From NCBI GenBank assembly GCA_017545485.1, contig JAFWMY010000002.1, forward strand, positions 71,688 to 132,027: a stretch of 60,340 nucleotides of DNA. The letters are read 5' to 3'. Shown here piece after piece: positions 18,334 through 26,976 of this stretch. This DNA is from Candidatus Saccharimonadota bacterium. Its GTDB lineage: Bacteria; Patescibacteriota; Saccharimonadia; Saccharimonadales; Saccharimonadaceae. Within the stretch, counting starts at the first letter, position 1. The number at the start of each line of letters is the position of its first letter. Below the pieces are notes generated by a model. The model ran no database searches. It was given only the letters and a program-made list of their open reading frames with translations, and was not told the DNA's origin. A program made the translations under genes and the position numbers.

Positions 18334-19551
18334 TTAGTTACCTCCATTCTTATTAGTATCGTTGTTTGCATCTGTGTTGGTATTAGTATTACACGCAGTA
18401 TCGTCTGCCGCACAATCTGCTGCGCGCTCACCAAACATAGTCTGAATCTGAACATAGGAATCTGTCACGTTGTGATGACCCGATGGAGCAAGAGCTAGTA
18501 AATGATGGTTATTAAATAAATACACTTGAGGGTTTAAGGTGATAATTGCCGAAAATCTTAATACTAATTGGTCATCAGCACCACGACCATTTGATGAATC
18601 GGTAATTTTAATACCATTTGAGCCATCCTCACTAGAACCTTGCACGAGATTGCACGGGTTATCGGCTTGATTCCATTTTGGATTTTGGCTGTCACTTGTG
18701 ATAACACCAACGTACTTAACACAGGAGCTCTCAAAGTGCTCAACATTGGAAATAGTACCGTCTAAGCTCATGTAGGGTTGGCTATCGGATGGGGTTGTTT
18801 TGTACCAATCACTAAACTGCGGGGTACGCCAGATGCGAACTACAGTTTGGCCTTCGTAGTTTTCGGTAGCATAGCCATTATTGTTATTATCACTGTCGGC
18901 GTTCTCAGAATTATTGGCTGAAGGGTTGCAACCGTCTTCGTTGATTGTCCAATAGGCATAGTTGCCTTTTGCAGGGTCATTAAAGACTGCACCATCCAGA
19001 CCACTTTCTATCATACAGTAAGCTGGGATGGTATTGCCTTGACGGTCTACGTAGCTACCGTAATCATATCGCATATAATCCATACTCTTCTTGAATGAAT
19101 CTAATACCCGGTAGTCAATAAGTGGTTCTTCACCGGCATTAGCTTGAGCATCAAAAGAAAATGTCGGAGCATCGCCTGACAAATCTACATTTAGTTCTGA
19201 AATTTTAATTGTATCCGCACCAGTAGGAATTAATGCTGACAAAATATCAAAGGTACGCGAAAGAACTTTCTTATTGCTCGTGAGCGTGCTGATGTTCCCT
19301 AATTGGTCTTTAAAGGTTAGAAAGTCATTTAAATCGGTGTAGGAATTTAATTTATTTGATAATTCGTTAATGGTAGCCTTCTTGCCATCTATTGCGGAGA
19401 ATTGGCCGCCCATGATTAGACCGGCAAGTGCTGTGACGCCTGCTGCAGCGGCAGCTACAACAATACAAAGGAAGAAAATGAAATTTCTGAGTTTGAGAGT
19501 TTTAATCATCTCTCCTTTAATATCAGGAACTAGATTAATTTCACGTGCCAT
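18334..19551 (-). CDS. pilN: PilN-like alignment-complex protein (enlarged)
   Basis: A 405-residue protein starting with the PilN-type cytoplasmic segment MAREINLVPDI, the part that docks onto PilM, followed by a membrane helix at about 24-49 and a long extracytoplasmic domain. Typical PilN is about 180-220 residues; here a Ser/Asn/Asp-rich insertion (about 170-320) and an Asn/Thr-rich tail are added. The start overlaps the pilM stop by 1 nt (TAATG), so translation is probably coupled. Confidence 0.78.
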   Translation of the reverse strand: MAREINLVPDIKGEMIKTLKLRNFIFFLCIVVAAAAAGVTALAGLIMGGQFSAIDGKKATINELSNKLNSYTDLNDFLTFKDQLGNISTLTSNKKVLSRTFDILSALIPTGADTIKISELNVDLSGDAPTFSFDAQANAGEEPLIDYRVLDSFKKSMDYMRYDYGSYVDRQGNTIPAYCMIESGLDGAVFNDPAKGNYAYWTINEDGCNPSANNSENADSDNNNNGYATENYEGQTVVRIWRTPQFSDWYKTTPSDSQPYMSLDGTISNVEHFESSCVKYVGVITSDSQNPKWNQADNPCNLVQGSSEDGSNGIKITDSSNGRGADDQLVLRFSAIITLNPQVYLFNNHHLLALAPSGHHNVTDSYVQIQTMFGERAADCAADDTACNTNTNTDANNDTNKNGGN

Positions 19552-20597
19552 TAGTCATTGCTCCTTTCCGATAAACCTATCGCTACTGCAAATTCGCTTG
19601 CGACACTCATCAGTGCTTTTTGTTGTCCGGCTGTAGTGCGAACCAGCTGCCATGGATTGCCGCGCATGGCTGGAACATTAGTTTTTGATTCAATGTATTC
19701 TGGGAATAGTGGGATCATACCGGCGTAACCAGACAAAACTATGCCGCCAACTTTGCCGCCTAAGTATTTGGTTTGGAAGAAGCGGACGGATTTGGCTAAC
19801 TCTGCAGCATAGTTATCAAGATGTGAATTAAGAATTGCAAATACTTTTCCTTCTACTTGGTTTTGGTCGATACCAAATTTTAGGATAAATTGGCGAGATT
19901 GGTCTTCGCGAACATTTAAGCCATTTGAAACCGCCTTGACTAATGTGTTAAATCCACCTGGGATTGAACGGACTAGTCTTGGTTGGTTCTTGAAATAAAT
20001 TACTAAATCAGTAGATTTTTCGCCAAAATCTACAATCATAGTTGCATCAATTGCACCTGGGATAGCTAACGCTCTTGCCATAGCAAGTGGCTCTGGCTCC
20101 ATGGCAACAATATTGAGACCAGTTTTTTCAATCATCTCCATGGATGATTCAGCATAATCTTTTGCAACAGAGCTAACTAAGACTTCAGTCTTAGCAGGAT
20201 CGTTTGGGCTAGGGCCTAGAATAACATAATCTGCTTTAGCGTCGCTCATGGCCATAGGAACATACTTATCAAGCTCGTATTTAAAGGATTTGCGGAGTTC
20301 TTTTTCGGGAAGGGTTTCGGTCTCTACGATAGAAGTGAAGGTTTTGCTAGCAGGAAGACCTAAAGCAATGTTTTTGGTTTTAATACCTGCTTGATTTACG
20401 GCGCCCAAAATAGCCTCACCTAGGCGTTTTTTACCAAGGTCAGACGAATCTTGTGTTAATTTTTGATCAATGGGTACATATGCGAACTTCTGAAGCGTCC
20501 AGCCGTGTTGAGACCCACCAGAAAGTTGTACGATTCGCATCGAGTTCGTCCCTATATCTAGCGAGAAGAAATCGCCCACGCCATGCAATAAGTTCAT
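19551..20597 (-). CDS. pilM: type IV pilus assembly ATPase-fold protein PilM
   Basis: A 348-residue actin/FtsA-fold protein that forms the cytoplasmic ring under the pilus and binds the PilN N-terminus. Visible: the phosphate-1 motif FSLDIGTNSMRIVQL near residue 12, the second motif IVDFGEKSTDLVIYF near 190 and the C-terminal GIVLSGYAG. It is first in the pilus operon. A TATAAT box ends 7 nt before the ATG, so the operon mRNA should begin leaderless at pilM. Confidence 0.92.
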   Translation of the reverse strand: MNLLHGVGDFFSLDIGTNSMRIVQLSGGSQHGWTLQKFAYVPIDQKLTQDSSDLGKKRLGEAILGAVNQAGIKTKNIALGLPASKTFTSIVETETLPEKELRKSFKYELDKYVPMAMSDAKADYVILGPSPNDPAKTEVLVSSVAKDYAESSMEMIEKTGLNIVAMEPEPLAMARALAIPGAIDATMIVDFGEKSTDLVIYFKNQPRLVRSIPGGFNTLVKAVSNGLNVREDQSRQFILKFGIDQNQVEGKVFAILNSHLDNYAAELAKSVRFFQTKYLGGKVGGIVLSGYAGMIPLFPEYIESKTNVPAMRGNPWQLVRTTAGQQKALMSVASEFAVAIGLSERSND

Positions 20598-20635
20598 ATG
20601 TTATATTATATGCTTATGTTTTGTAAAATGCAAGT

Positions 20636-21316
20636 TTATTTTGCTTTTTTTAATAAATAAAATCGCTCTTTGTTGCCAGTTTTGCCTTTTAATTCATTGT
20701 CATGTTTTTCTATGATGACAAAATTGTTTTGTTTTAGCCATAATTCAAAGTTTTTGATGATTTCACGACGTATCTTTTCGTTTTTGACTATACCGCGATT
20801 TAGCTGATCTGGTCTAGCCTCAAATTGAGGCTTTAGCATGACTAGAAATTCAGTGTGTGTATTAGAAAGAGATTTCTTGGCATATGCTAAAACTTTTTTG
20901 AGGCTAAGAAACGAGACGTCTGCTACAATAACATCAGGAACCTCAATACAGACAATTGAATTATATTCTTTGGAGCACTCTCCAGAAGACAATTCTACTG
21001 TCTTTACATTAAAAACATCTGTTTTTTCGTGGAGAACGATGCGCTTATCATAGCGCAAGGGTTTCACCATTTGATTGGTTCCCTTTTCTACTGCGATGAC
21101 TTTTTTGGCGCCATGGTCTAAGGCATATTTAGTGAAGCCACCGGTGGAAGAGCCAATATCTAGAACTGTTTTGCCATTGAAATCAAAATGGAAGGCCTTG
21201 GCGGCATCAGAAAGTTTTATATAACCACGAAAAGCAGAATTTCCATTCTCGGGAGCGCTCCGGGGTGCTTGCCCAAGTTTTACTCCCTCGGATTGGAAAT
21301 TCTGCTTATTCGTCAT
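20636..21316 (-). CDS. TlyA/FtsJ-family rRNA 2'-O-methyltransferase without S4 domain
   Basis: A 226-residue Rossmann methyltransferase. The SAM motif is VLDIGSSTGGFTKYAL near residue 50, followed by VIAVEKGTNQM, then DVIVADVSFLSL and LVMLKPQFEARPDQLNRGIVK, all characteristic of TlyA. TlyA usually starts with an RNA-binding S4 domain of about 60 residues; here only about 25 polar residues precede the methyltransferase core, so S4 is absent. It follows efp at the end of the rpsF operon. The likely target is ribosomal RNA; which nucleotide is not readable. Confidence 0.82.
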   Translation of the reverse strand: MTNKQNFQSEGVKLGQAPRSAPENGNSAFRGYIKLSDAAKAFHFDFNGKTVLDIGSSTGGFTKYALDHGAKKVIAVEKGTNQMVKPLRYDKRIVLHEKTDVFNVKTVELSSGECSKEYNSIVCIEVPDVIVADVSFLSLKKVLAYAKKSLSNTHTEFLVMLKPQFEARPDQLNRGIVKNEKIRREIIKNFELWLKQNNFVIIEKHDNELKGKTGNKERFYLLKKAK

Positions 21317-21351
21317 CTACTTTCGTCTTTCTTGATTATTCACTACAGATG

Positions 21352-21912
21352 TTATTTGCGCCTTTCGCGATAGGCATAGGTGTCGGTATCTACTGAGACG
21401 ATATCGCCTTTTTTGATGAACGCTGGAACTTTAATAACAACGCCAGTCTCTAGAGTAGCGTCTTTCATGACAGAACTAGTAGTATCACCTTTTACTGCGT
21501 TTTCGGTATAAGTAACGGCGAGCCAAATATTCTTTGGAAGTTGGAGATTAATAGGTGTACCGTTATAAAACTGAATTTCCATTTCATCGCCATCTTTCAT
21601 AAAATCTTTGGAATCACCAACCATTTCAGCGGCTAGCTCATACTGTTCAAATGACTCTGGGTCCATAAAATAAAACTTTTCGTCGTCTCTGTATAAATAC
21701 TGGACTTTCCTGGTTGTGACTTCAGCAGGTTCAATTTTCTCTTGACCTTTAAAAGTCTTAGGAAGTAAAGCACCTGTAATGAGGTTTTTGACCTTGACGT
21801 TAACAATGGAACCGCCTCGGCCCATAACTTTTTGTGAGTATTCCACCACCTTATACGGCTGCCCGTCTAAAGTGATGAGAGTGTTTTTCTTTAGATCTGT
21901 TGGTCCGTACAT
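21352..21912 (-). CDS. efp: elongation factor P
   Basis: A 186-residue EF-P that relieves ribosome stalling at polyproline. All three beta-barrel domains are present (KOW-like 1-65, OB 66-125, C-terminal 130-186 ending VSVDTDTYAYRERRK). The tip loop reads VMGRGGS, so the residue at the position modified in E. coli (Lys34) is Arg32. It is co-transcribed behind rpsR and ahead of the TlyA-like gene. Prepilin EP repeats and Pro-containing surface proteins in the window are plausible clients. Confidence 0.95.
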   Translation of the reverse strand: MYGPTDLKKNTLITLDGQPYKVVEYSQKVMGRGGSIVNVKVKNLITGALLPKTFKGQEKIEPAEVTTRKVQYLYRDDEKFYFMDPESFEQYELAAEMVGDSKDFMKDGDEMEIQFYNGTPINLQLPKNIWLAVTYTENAVKGDTTSSVMKDATLETGVVIKVPAFIKKGDIVSVDTDTYAYRERRK

Positions 21913-21921
21913 ATTTACTCC

Positions 21922-22116
21922 TTATTTACTTACAAATGGTAAAAGTGCCAAATGACGTGCACGCTTGATAGCAACTGCTAACTGGCGTTGTTGCTTAGCT
22001 GAAAGGCCAGTTTTGCTAATAGGTTCAATACGACCATAGCTATCGGTATAACGTTGTAAGGTCTTTACATCACGATAGTCAAAGTAAAGATTTGGGTCAT
22101 TCTTATATTTTTTCAT
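21922..22116 (-). CDS. rpsR: 30S ribosomal protein S18
   Basis: A 64-residue S18 with the usual signature ([20 protein letters not shown], then a basic end [10 protein letters not shown]). The start at 22116 is chosen over an upstream in-frame codon because GGAGGA lies 7-8 nt before it and homologues begin with a short basic stretch like MKKYKND. It lies between ssb and efp in a classic rpsF-ssb-rpsR order. Confidence 0.95.
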   Translation of the reverse strand: MKKYKNDPNLYFDYRDVKTLQRYTDSYGRIEPISKTGLSAKQQRQLAVAIKRARHLALLPFVSK

Positions 22117-22135
22117 TTCTATCCTCCTTCCTCTT

Positions 22136-22597
22136 TTAGAATGGTACTTCACTTAAATCAATTTCGCCTTCTGGGATATCGTCTGGGATATCGTTGGCTG
22201 GAGACGCTTCTGGAGCTGATTCTTGTGAATAATCATTAGAATAAGAATTGCCACCATCACGATTGGCTGAGCCGGCAAAATTAAAATCTTCAACAACAAT
22301 TTCAACGCGAGAGCGTTTTTTGCCATCAGTTTTATCTTCCCAGCTGCGCTGGTCAAGACGACCCGAAACGAGCACGCCAGAGCCTTTTTTGGCATATTGG
22401 GCGATCATTTCACCGAGTTTACCCCAAGCAGAACAATCAATGAATGAAACATCTTCTTTTTGCTCGCCACTAGCATCACGATAAACACGGTTAACAGCTA
22501 CTGAAAAGCTACAAACGGTGGAACCATTTGGCGTTGTGCGAAGTTCTGGATCGCGAGTTAAATTACCAGTAATGATTGCTTTAGAAAAACCGCGCAT
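22136..22597 (-). CDS. ssb: single-stranded DNA-binding protein
   Basis: A 153-residue SSB: OB fold at about 1-108 ([41 protein letters not shown]), a Ser/Asn/Pro linker, and an acidic tail ending DLSEVPF. The tail is the docking peptide for repair and replication partners and matches the usual D-D-x-P-F type. The gene sits between rpsF and rpsR. The same seven C-terminal residues end the HNH nuclease at 40238-40900. Confidence 0.97.
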   Translation of the reverse strand: MRGFSKAIITGNLTRDPELRTTPNGSTVCSFSVAVNRVYRDASGEQKEDVSFIDCSAWGKLGEMIAQYAKKGSGVLVSGRLDQRSWEDKTDGKKRSRVEIVVEDFNFAGSANRDGGNSYSNDYSQESAPEASPANDIPDDIPEGEIDLSEVPF

Positions 22598-22599
22598 GA

Positions 22600-22953
22600 T
22601 TATTCTCCTTTTTCTTCTGCGTTATCAGTTTTAGATTCAGCTTCTTTTTTGGCAAGAAACTTGGCTTTGCGTTCGTCGGTGCGAACGAGCAAATAGCGCA
22701 AAATTTCATCGGTAATATTAAAGGTTGATGAGATTTTGCTTGGTGCCTCGGCAGGCAAAGAAACATCAAAATAGTAATAGATGGCAAAATCTTGGCCATT
22801 GATAGAATAGGCGAGGCGTTTCTTGCCTTCTGCTTCTTCTTTGGTAATTTTGCCGCCTGCTGATTTGATGATTTTTTTCACCTTTTCGGTGGCGGGGTCT
22901 ATATTCATCTCTAAATCAGGATGAAATAAGACTGTGAGTTCATAGTCTTTCAT
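22600..22953 (-). CDS. rpsF: 30S ribosomal protein S6
   Basis: A 117-residue S6, starting MKDYELTVLFHPDLE, with the core GGKITKEEAEGKKRLAYSI and RYLLVRTDER near the end, followed by a charged tail. S6 pairs with S18 in the 30S platform, and the two genes share the operon. The Shine-Dalgarno sequence AAAGGAG precedes the start. A leader with a likely S6:S18-binding structure lies upstream. Confidence 0.95.
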   Translation of the reverse strand: MKDYELTVLFHPDLEMNIDPATEKVKKIIKSAGGKITKEEAEGKKRLAYSINGQDFAIYYYFDVSLPAEAPSKISSTFNITDEILRYLLVRTDERKAKFLAKKEAESKTDNAEEKGE

Positions 22954-23045
22954 GAATACTCCTTTGGTTAAAGCAGGGGCTGTTCTCCGATTCCCTTCTT
23001 GGGGCGGGTTGACACACCTGCTGAGCTAATAATGGTTGTATTATA
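22954..23045 (-). promoter_or_regulatory. rpsF operon promoter and leader, candidate S6:S18-binding RNA
   Basis: On the minus strand TATAAT (23045-23040) starts a leader of about 80 nt. AGCAGG (RNA from 23022-23017) pairs with CCTGCT (22977-22972), enclosing CCG and CGG segments and purine-rich loops. A stem with CCG-containing internal loop in front of rpsF is the known layout of the S6:S18 autoregulatory element. The match is by eye. Confidence 0.5.
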
Positions 23046-23102
23046 TCACAGAGGTATAAAGATTTCAAGAGGACTTTTTCGTATTTTGAACTAACTAAAA
23101 GT

Positions 23103-25286
23103 TTAGACGTTTGCTAATGCATCAAATTCTTCCATGGAGGAGATGAGGACGTCGCGAGGTTTATTGCCGTTTTGCGGGCCAATGACACCGATTTCTTCAA
23201 ACCAGATGGCAAGGCCGGAGACAAAACCATGGCCTTTACCGAGGTAAGTTTGGAGCATTGCGGTTGAAAACTTGCCTTTGTTAAGAGATATTTCTACAGC
23301 TTTTCGGACGATTGGGTCTTGGGGGTCAAAACGGCGGCCAAGGTCACCCATGCCTCCACCTTCAGGCGTCATACCTTTAATGGCGACTTGTTGAGAAATG
23401 ACCTCATCATTGTATTCTGGTGGGCGTTGAGTGCGTAAGAAATCAGTAACTGCATTGATGTCTTTGTCAGAAGCCCAGGCGCCTTGGATACGGCGAGGTT
23501 TGCCCATCATTTCGGTGGTCAGAAGAAGCATGTCGCCTTTACCAAGAAGCTTTTCGGCGCCACCTTGGTCTAACATAATACGTGAATCCATTTGAGAACC
23601 GACGGCGAAAGCGATACGACCAGGAATATTAGCCTTAATGAGACCTGTGATAACTTTTACCTCTGGACGCTGGGTAGCGAGTACGAGGTGAATACCTGCT
23701 GCACGACCTTTTTGTGCGATGCGGACTATGAGCATTTCCAAATCTTTACCTGCCATCATCATAAGGTCGGCCATCTCGTCAATAACCACAACGATGTATG
23801 GCATTTTGCTAGCTTTTTCGTCTGGGTTACTTTCGGCTTCATTGGCAATTTTGGCATTATAGTCTGAGATGTTTTTGACTTTCTCTTCGGCCATTAGAGT
23901 ATAACGGCGTTCCATTTCGCCGACCGCCCATTTCATGGCAGAAAGAGCTTTTTCAGTGCTGGTGATAATCGGAGTGAGAAGATGAGGAATGTCTTGATAC
24001 TGCGCCATTTCAACTTGTTTCGGGTCAACGATAATGAGCTTCATGTCGGATGGAGCGTTACGATACAACAGAGAGGTAATGAGAGTATTGGTCATAACAG
24101 ACTTACCTGAACCAGTGGTACCTGCAATGAGAAGGTGAGGCATTTTAGCCAAATTGGCGATAACGGCGTGGCCTGAAATGTCTTTGCCTACTGCAAAATC
24201 AAGCGGATTGGTGGATTTTTTCCAATCGCTGGATTCTAGGACGCTTCGCAACCTCACGTCGGCAGAGCGGGCGTTTGGTATTTCTACACCAACTGAACGG
24301 GTGCCTGGGATAGGCGCCTCAATACGTATTTTGTCTACGGCGAGGTTAAGGGCTAATTCTTTGTCGCGGGCGAGAATTTTGGATAGGTTAACGCCAGCTG
24401 GTGGTTTCATGGTGTATTGGGTGACGCGTGGACCAACATTGGCGCCTTCCATTTCTACGTCAATGCCAAATTCGGCAAGTGTGGTCTTAATGATGTAGGC
24501 ATTCTGTTGGATATTGCCGGCATCAGCAGGCGACTGCTTTTTTTCCAGTAAATCAATTGCTGGCATTTTCCAGTCTGGGTCGGAAATGGCAACAAGAGCT
24601 TTTTCTTCCTTAACAGGAGCGGCTTGGACTTTGGCTGGAGATTTAGCAAGTTTGGCGTCTGTTGGCGTTGTCTCAGTGCTAACGCCAGAATTAACTTTAA
24701 TTTCAAGCTGACCGAGTTTTTTGGATTTTTTGGATTGGTTGTCGTCGGCGGTGGCAGATTTTTTGCCAGGTTTGACGAGATTTTTGGTGCCTTTAAACAT
24801 AGTTACAGGAGAAATCTGGAGGATAAAGGCAGTGGTGATGAAAATTAAAACGATGTAAATAAAGATCACTACTCCTTGGCTTAAAACATTTGTCATGAGA
24901 GAGTTAAGCCACTGACCAAGACCGCCACCAGAATGCCAAATTGCAGCAATGCCAGAAATCCAAATAATCATGAGGAGGCTTGCGATATATACCGGGACGG
25001 CTACACGATTGTTTTCGCTACGGAAGATTTTGACAGCCAAGTAAATAAGGAGGGCTGGAACAAAATATGCTGCGGTGCCTATCAATTTAAGAAAAAACTG
25101 ATGGACATTATTAAGAACATTGCCACCTTGGCCAAACCAAGTAATTACGAAAAAGAGAGCTAGAGCAATCATAAAGACTGCAATGGTTTGTCGCCAAAAA
25201 CCACCTGGGAGTTCGTGTTCTACTGGGGCTTCTTTGGCCCGCTTGGTGGAGCGTTTTCGTGAAGTTTTTCTTTTTTTAGCAGTCAT
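23103..25286 (-). CDS. ftsK: DNA translocase FtsK/SpoIIIE
   Basis: A 727-residue septal DNA pump. The N-terminus is basic (MTAKKRKTSRKRSTKRAKE), then four to five membrane helices (about 25-160), a Lys/Ala/Pro-rich linker, the alpha/beta RecA-like motor (GTTGSGKSVM Walker A, IIVDPKQVEM, VVVIDEMADLMMMAG Walker B) and a C-terminal winged-helix gamma domain. The start at 25286 is chosen because TATAAT ends 6 nt before it; longer in-frame versions would translate the promoter. It works with XerC-type recombinases in chromosome segregation. Confidence 0.95.
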   Translation of the reverse strand: MTAKKRKTSRKRSTKRAKEAPVEHELPGGFWRQTIAVFMIALALFFVITWFGQGGNVLNNVHQFFLKLIGTAAYFVPALLIYLAVKIFRSENNRVAVPVYIASLLMIIWISGIAAIWHSGGGLGQWLNSLMTNVLSQGVVIFIYIVLIFITTAFILQISPVTMFKGTKNLVKPGKKSATADDNQSKKSKKLGQLEIKVNSGVSTETTPTDAKLAKSPAKVQAAPVKEEKALVAISDPDWKMPAIDLLEKKQSPADAGNIQQNAYIIKTTLAEFGIDVEMEGANVGPRVTQYTMKPPAGVNLSKILARDKELALNLAVDKIRIEAPIPGTRSVGVEIPNARSADVRLRSVLESSDWKKSTNPLDFAVGKDISGHAVIANLAKMPHLLIAGTTGSGKSVMTNTLITSLLYRNAPSDMKLIIVDPKQVEMAQYQDIPHLLTPIITSTEKALSAMKWAVGEMERRYTLMAEEKVKNISDYNAKIANEAESNPDEKASKMPYIVVVIDEMADLMMMAGKDLEMLIVRIAQKGRAAGIHLVLATQRPEVKVITGLIKANIPGRIAFAVGSQMDSRIMLDQGGAEKLLGKGDMLLLTTEMMGKPRRIQGAWASDKDINAVTDFLRTQRPPEYNDEVISQQVAIKGMTPEGGGMGDLGRRFDPQDPIVRKAVEISLNKGKFSTAMLQTYLGKGHGFVSGLAIWFEEIGVIGPQNGNKPRDVLISSMEEFDALANV

Positions 25287-25355
25287 AGGTATATTATAGC
25301 ACACTTTAAAGAAAAACACAAGAGGTATAGAGTTCTCGTTTTTGGGGATTTGTGG

Positions 25356-25361
25356 TATAAT
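25356..25361 (+). promoter_or_regulatory. -10 box of the tRNA-Gln gene
   Basis: TGGTATAAT ends 9 nt before the mature 5' end of tRNA-Gln, so the precursor should have a 5' extension of only two or three nucleotides. Confidence 0.6.
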
Positions 25362-25370
25362 GTGGAATAT

Positions 25371-25445
25371 TGGACCGTCGCCAAGCGGTAAGGCACTGGG
25401 TTTTGGTCCCAGCATTCGCAGGTTCGAATCCTGCCGGTCCAGCCA
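25371..25445 (+). tRNA. tRNA-Gln (UUG)
   Basis: Cloverleaf with acceptor stem TGGACCG/CGGTCCA, anticodon stem CTGGG/CCCAG, loop TTTTGGT with anticodon TTG, T arm GCAGG-TTCGAAT-CCTGC, and encoded CCA. The rlmH gene follows with its own promoter. Confidence 0.96.
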
Positions 25446-25466
25446 TTTTTTTGTTATAATTTGTTT

Positions 25467-25898
25467 ATGATTAGGATTATTGCAGGGGGCAAGAAAAATA
25501 GCGATTGGGGGAAGACGGCCTGTGATGAATACGAAAAAAGGCTGCGGAAGCCATTTGATATTACGTGGGAGTTTATGGATGAGGAAAAATTAGAGAAAAA
25601 ACTGGAAAAATGGCCGTTTGATAATGGCGACTTTGTGATATGTTGTGATGAGCGTGGTAAAAATATATCATCAGGCGAATATGCATCGCTATTAAACAGG
25701 TCTTTCGTTGAATCGCGAAATGTGGTGATTTTGATAGGTGGAGCTTATGGTTTTTCTGAGGCCGTTAGAGAAAAGGCCAATTTTGTGTGGAGCTTCTCAC
25801 GTTTAGTATTTCCGCATGCTCTTGCTCGTGTGATTGTTTGTGAACAGATATATCGGGCTTCACAAATTATGGGCGGAGGAAAGTATCATCACGAGTAA
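25467..25898 (+). CDS. rlmH: 23S rRNA pseudouridine-1915 N3-methyltransferase RlmH
   Basis: A 143-residue SPOUT methyltransferase acting on helix 69 of 23S rRNA. The SAM-binding knot region is clear: LIGGAYGFSEAV, then FSRLVFPHALARVIVCEQIYRA, ending KYHHE. The usual length is about 155; this is slightly short. The start at 25467 is chosen because TATAAT ends 6 nt upstream; two extra in-frame codons before it overlap the spacer. Confidence 0.93.
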   Translation: MIRIIAGGKKNSDWGKTACDEYEKRLRKPFDITWEFMDEEKLEKKLEKWPFDNGDFVICCDERGKNISSGEYASLLNRSFVESRNVVILIGGAYGFSEAVREKANFVWSFSRLVFPHALARVIVCEQIYRASQIMGGGKYHHE

Positions 25899-25941
25899 TA
25901 TTCGTCTGGTGATATATTTAAGATGTGGTATAATGTAATGC

Positions 25942-26973
25942 ATGTTGATACTTGGGATAGAGACAAGTTGTGATGAGACGGCTGCCGCTGTAGTGCGGGA
26001 TGGCTGTGATATTTTGTCTAATGTTGTGGTAAGCCAAATTGATATTTTTGCGGAATACGGGGGTGTTATTCCAGAGGTAGCGGCAAGATCGCACTTGGAA
26101 GTGATATTGCCGGTGATTGATAAGGCATTAGCTGACGCTTCTTGCAATTGGGATGATATTGATGCGATTGCAGTAACACACGCACCGGGGCTACTTGGTT
26201 CCCTGTTGATTGGAACACTTACTGCTCGGACTTTGGCGATTTTACATGATAAGCCTCTTTATGCCGTGCACCATCTAAAATCGCATGTGTATGCAAATTG
26301 GCTGCCAGACGGCACAAAGAAGCATCCTGAGTTCCCTTTGCTAGCGTTAGTAGTATCAGGGGGCCATACGCAGATATTGTATATGAAGGGACATAATCAG
26401 TTTAAAATAATTGGCACGACAAGAGACGATGCGGTAGGAGAATGCTTTGATAAAATTGCAAAGATTTTAGGGCTGCCTTATCCAGGAGGACCAGCGATAG
26501 CCGAAGCAGCTTTAAAAGGAGATGCTAACAAATATAAATTCCCTCATCCTAAATTGCCAGGATTAGATTTTTCTTTTTCTGGGTTAAAAACGGCAGTGCT
26601 CCGCACTGTACAGAAAGAGGTAGGAGTATCAATTTCCTATCCATCGCATCAGCTTAAAGAACTACTCGCACCTAAACAAGTATGTGATTTTGCCGCATCA
26701 TTTCAAAAGACAGCTGCAGATATTTTGTGCGAAAAATTAGAGATGGCTTTAGAGATGTATCCTGATGCAAAATCTATCGTAGTGGCTGGTGGAGTTTCGG
26801 CGAATAAGACGTTGCGCGAGAAGCTAACAGAGGCATATTTCCCTACTCCTGAGTTGTCTGGGGATAATGGGGCGATGGTAGGGGCGGCATGTTTTTATGA
26901 GATAAAATCTGGAGTAAAGCCAGTGAATCCTTATAAGCTTAACATTTATCCAAGAATATCTGTAGAAAAGTAG
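25942..26973 (+). CDS. tsaD: tRNA threonylcarbamoyladenosine synthase component TsaD
   Basis: A 343-residue TsaD/Kae1 protein that transfers threonylcarbamoyl to A37 of ANN-decoding tRNAs. Visible: GIETSCDETAAAVV at the start, the metal-binding HHLKSHVYA (HxxxH), VVSGGHTQIL, DDAVGECFDKIAKILGLPYPGGP, and GGVSANKTLRE plus DNGAMVG near the end. TATAAT ends 7 nt before the ATG. TsaB, TsaE and TsaC are not in the window. Confidence 0.96.
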   Translation: MLILGIETSCDETAAAVVRDGCDILSNVVVSQIDIFAEYGGVIPEVAARSHLEVILPVIDKALADASCNWDDIDAIAVTHAPGLLGSLLIGTLTARTLAILHDKPLYAVHHLKSHVYANWLPDGTKKHPEFPLLALVVSGGHTQILYMKGHNQFKIIGTTRDDAVGECFDKIAKILGLPYPGGPAIAEAALKGDANKYKFPHPKLPGLDFSFSGLKTAVLRTVQKEVGVSISYPSHQLKELLAPKQVCDFAASFQKTAADILCEKLEMALEMYPDAKSIVVAGGVSANKTLREKLTEAYFPTPELSGDNGAMVGAACFYEIKSGVKPVNPYKLNIYPRISVEK

Positions 26974-26976
26974 ATT

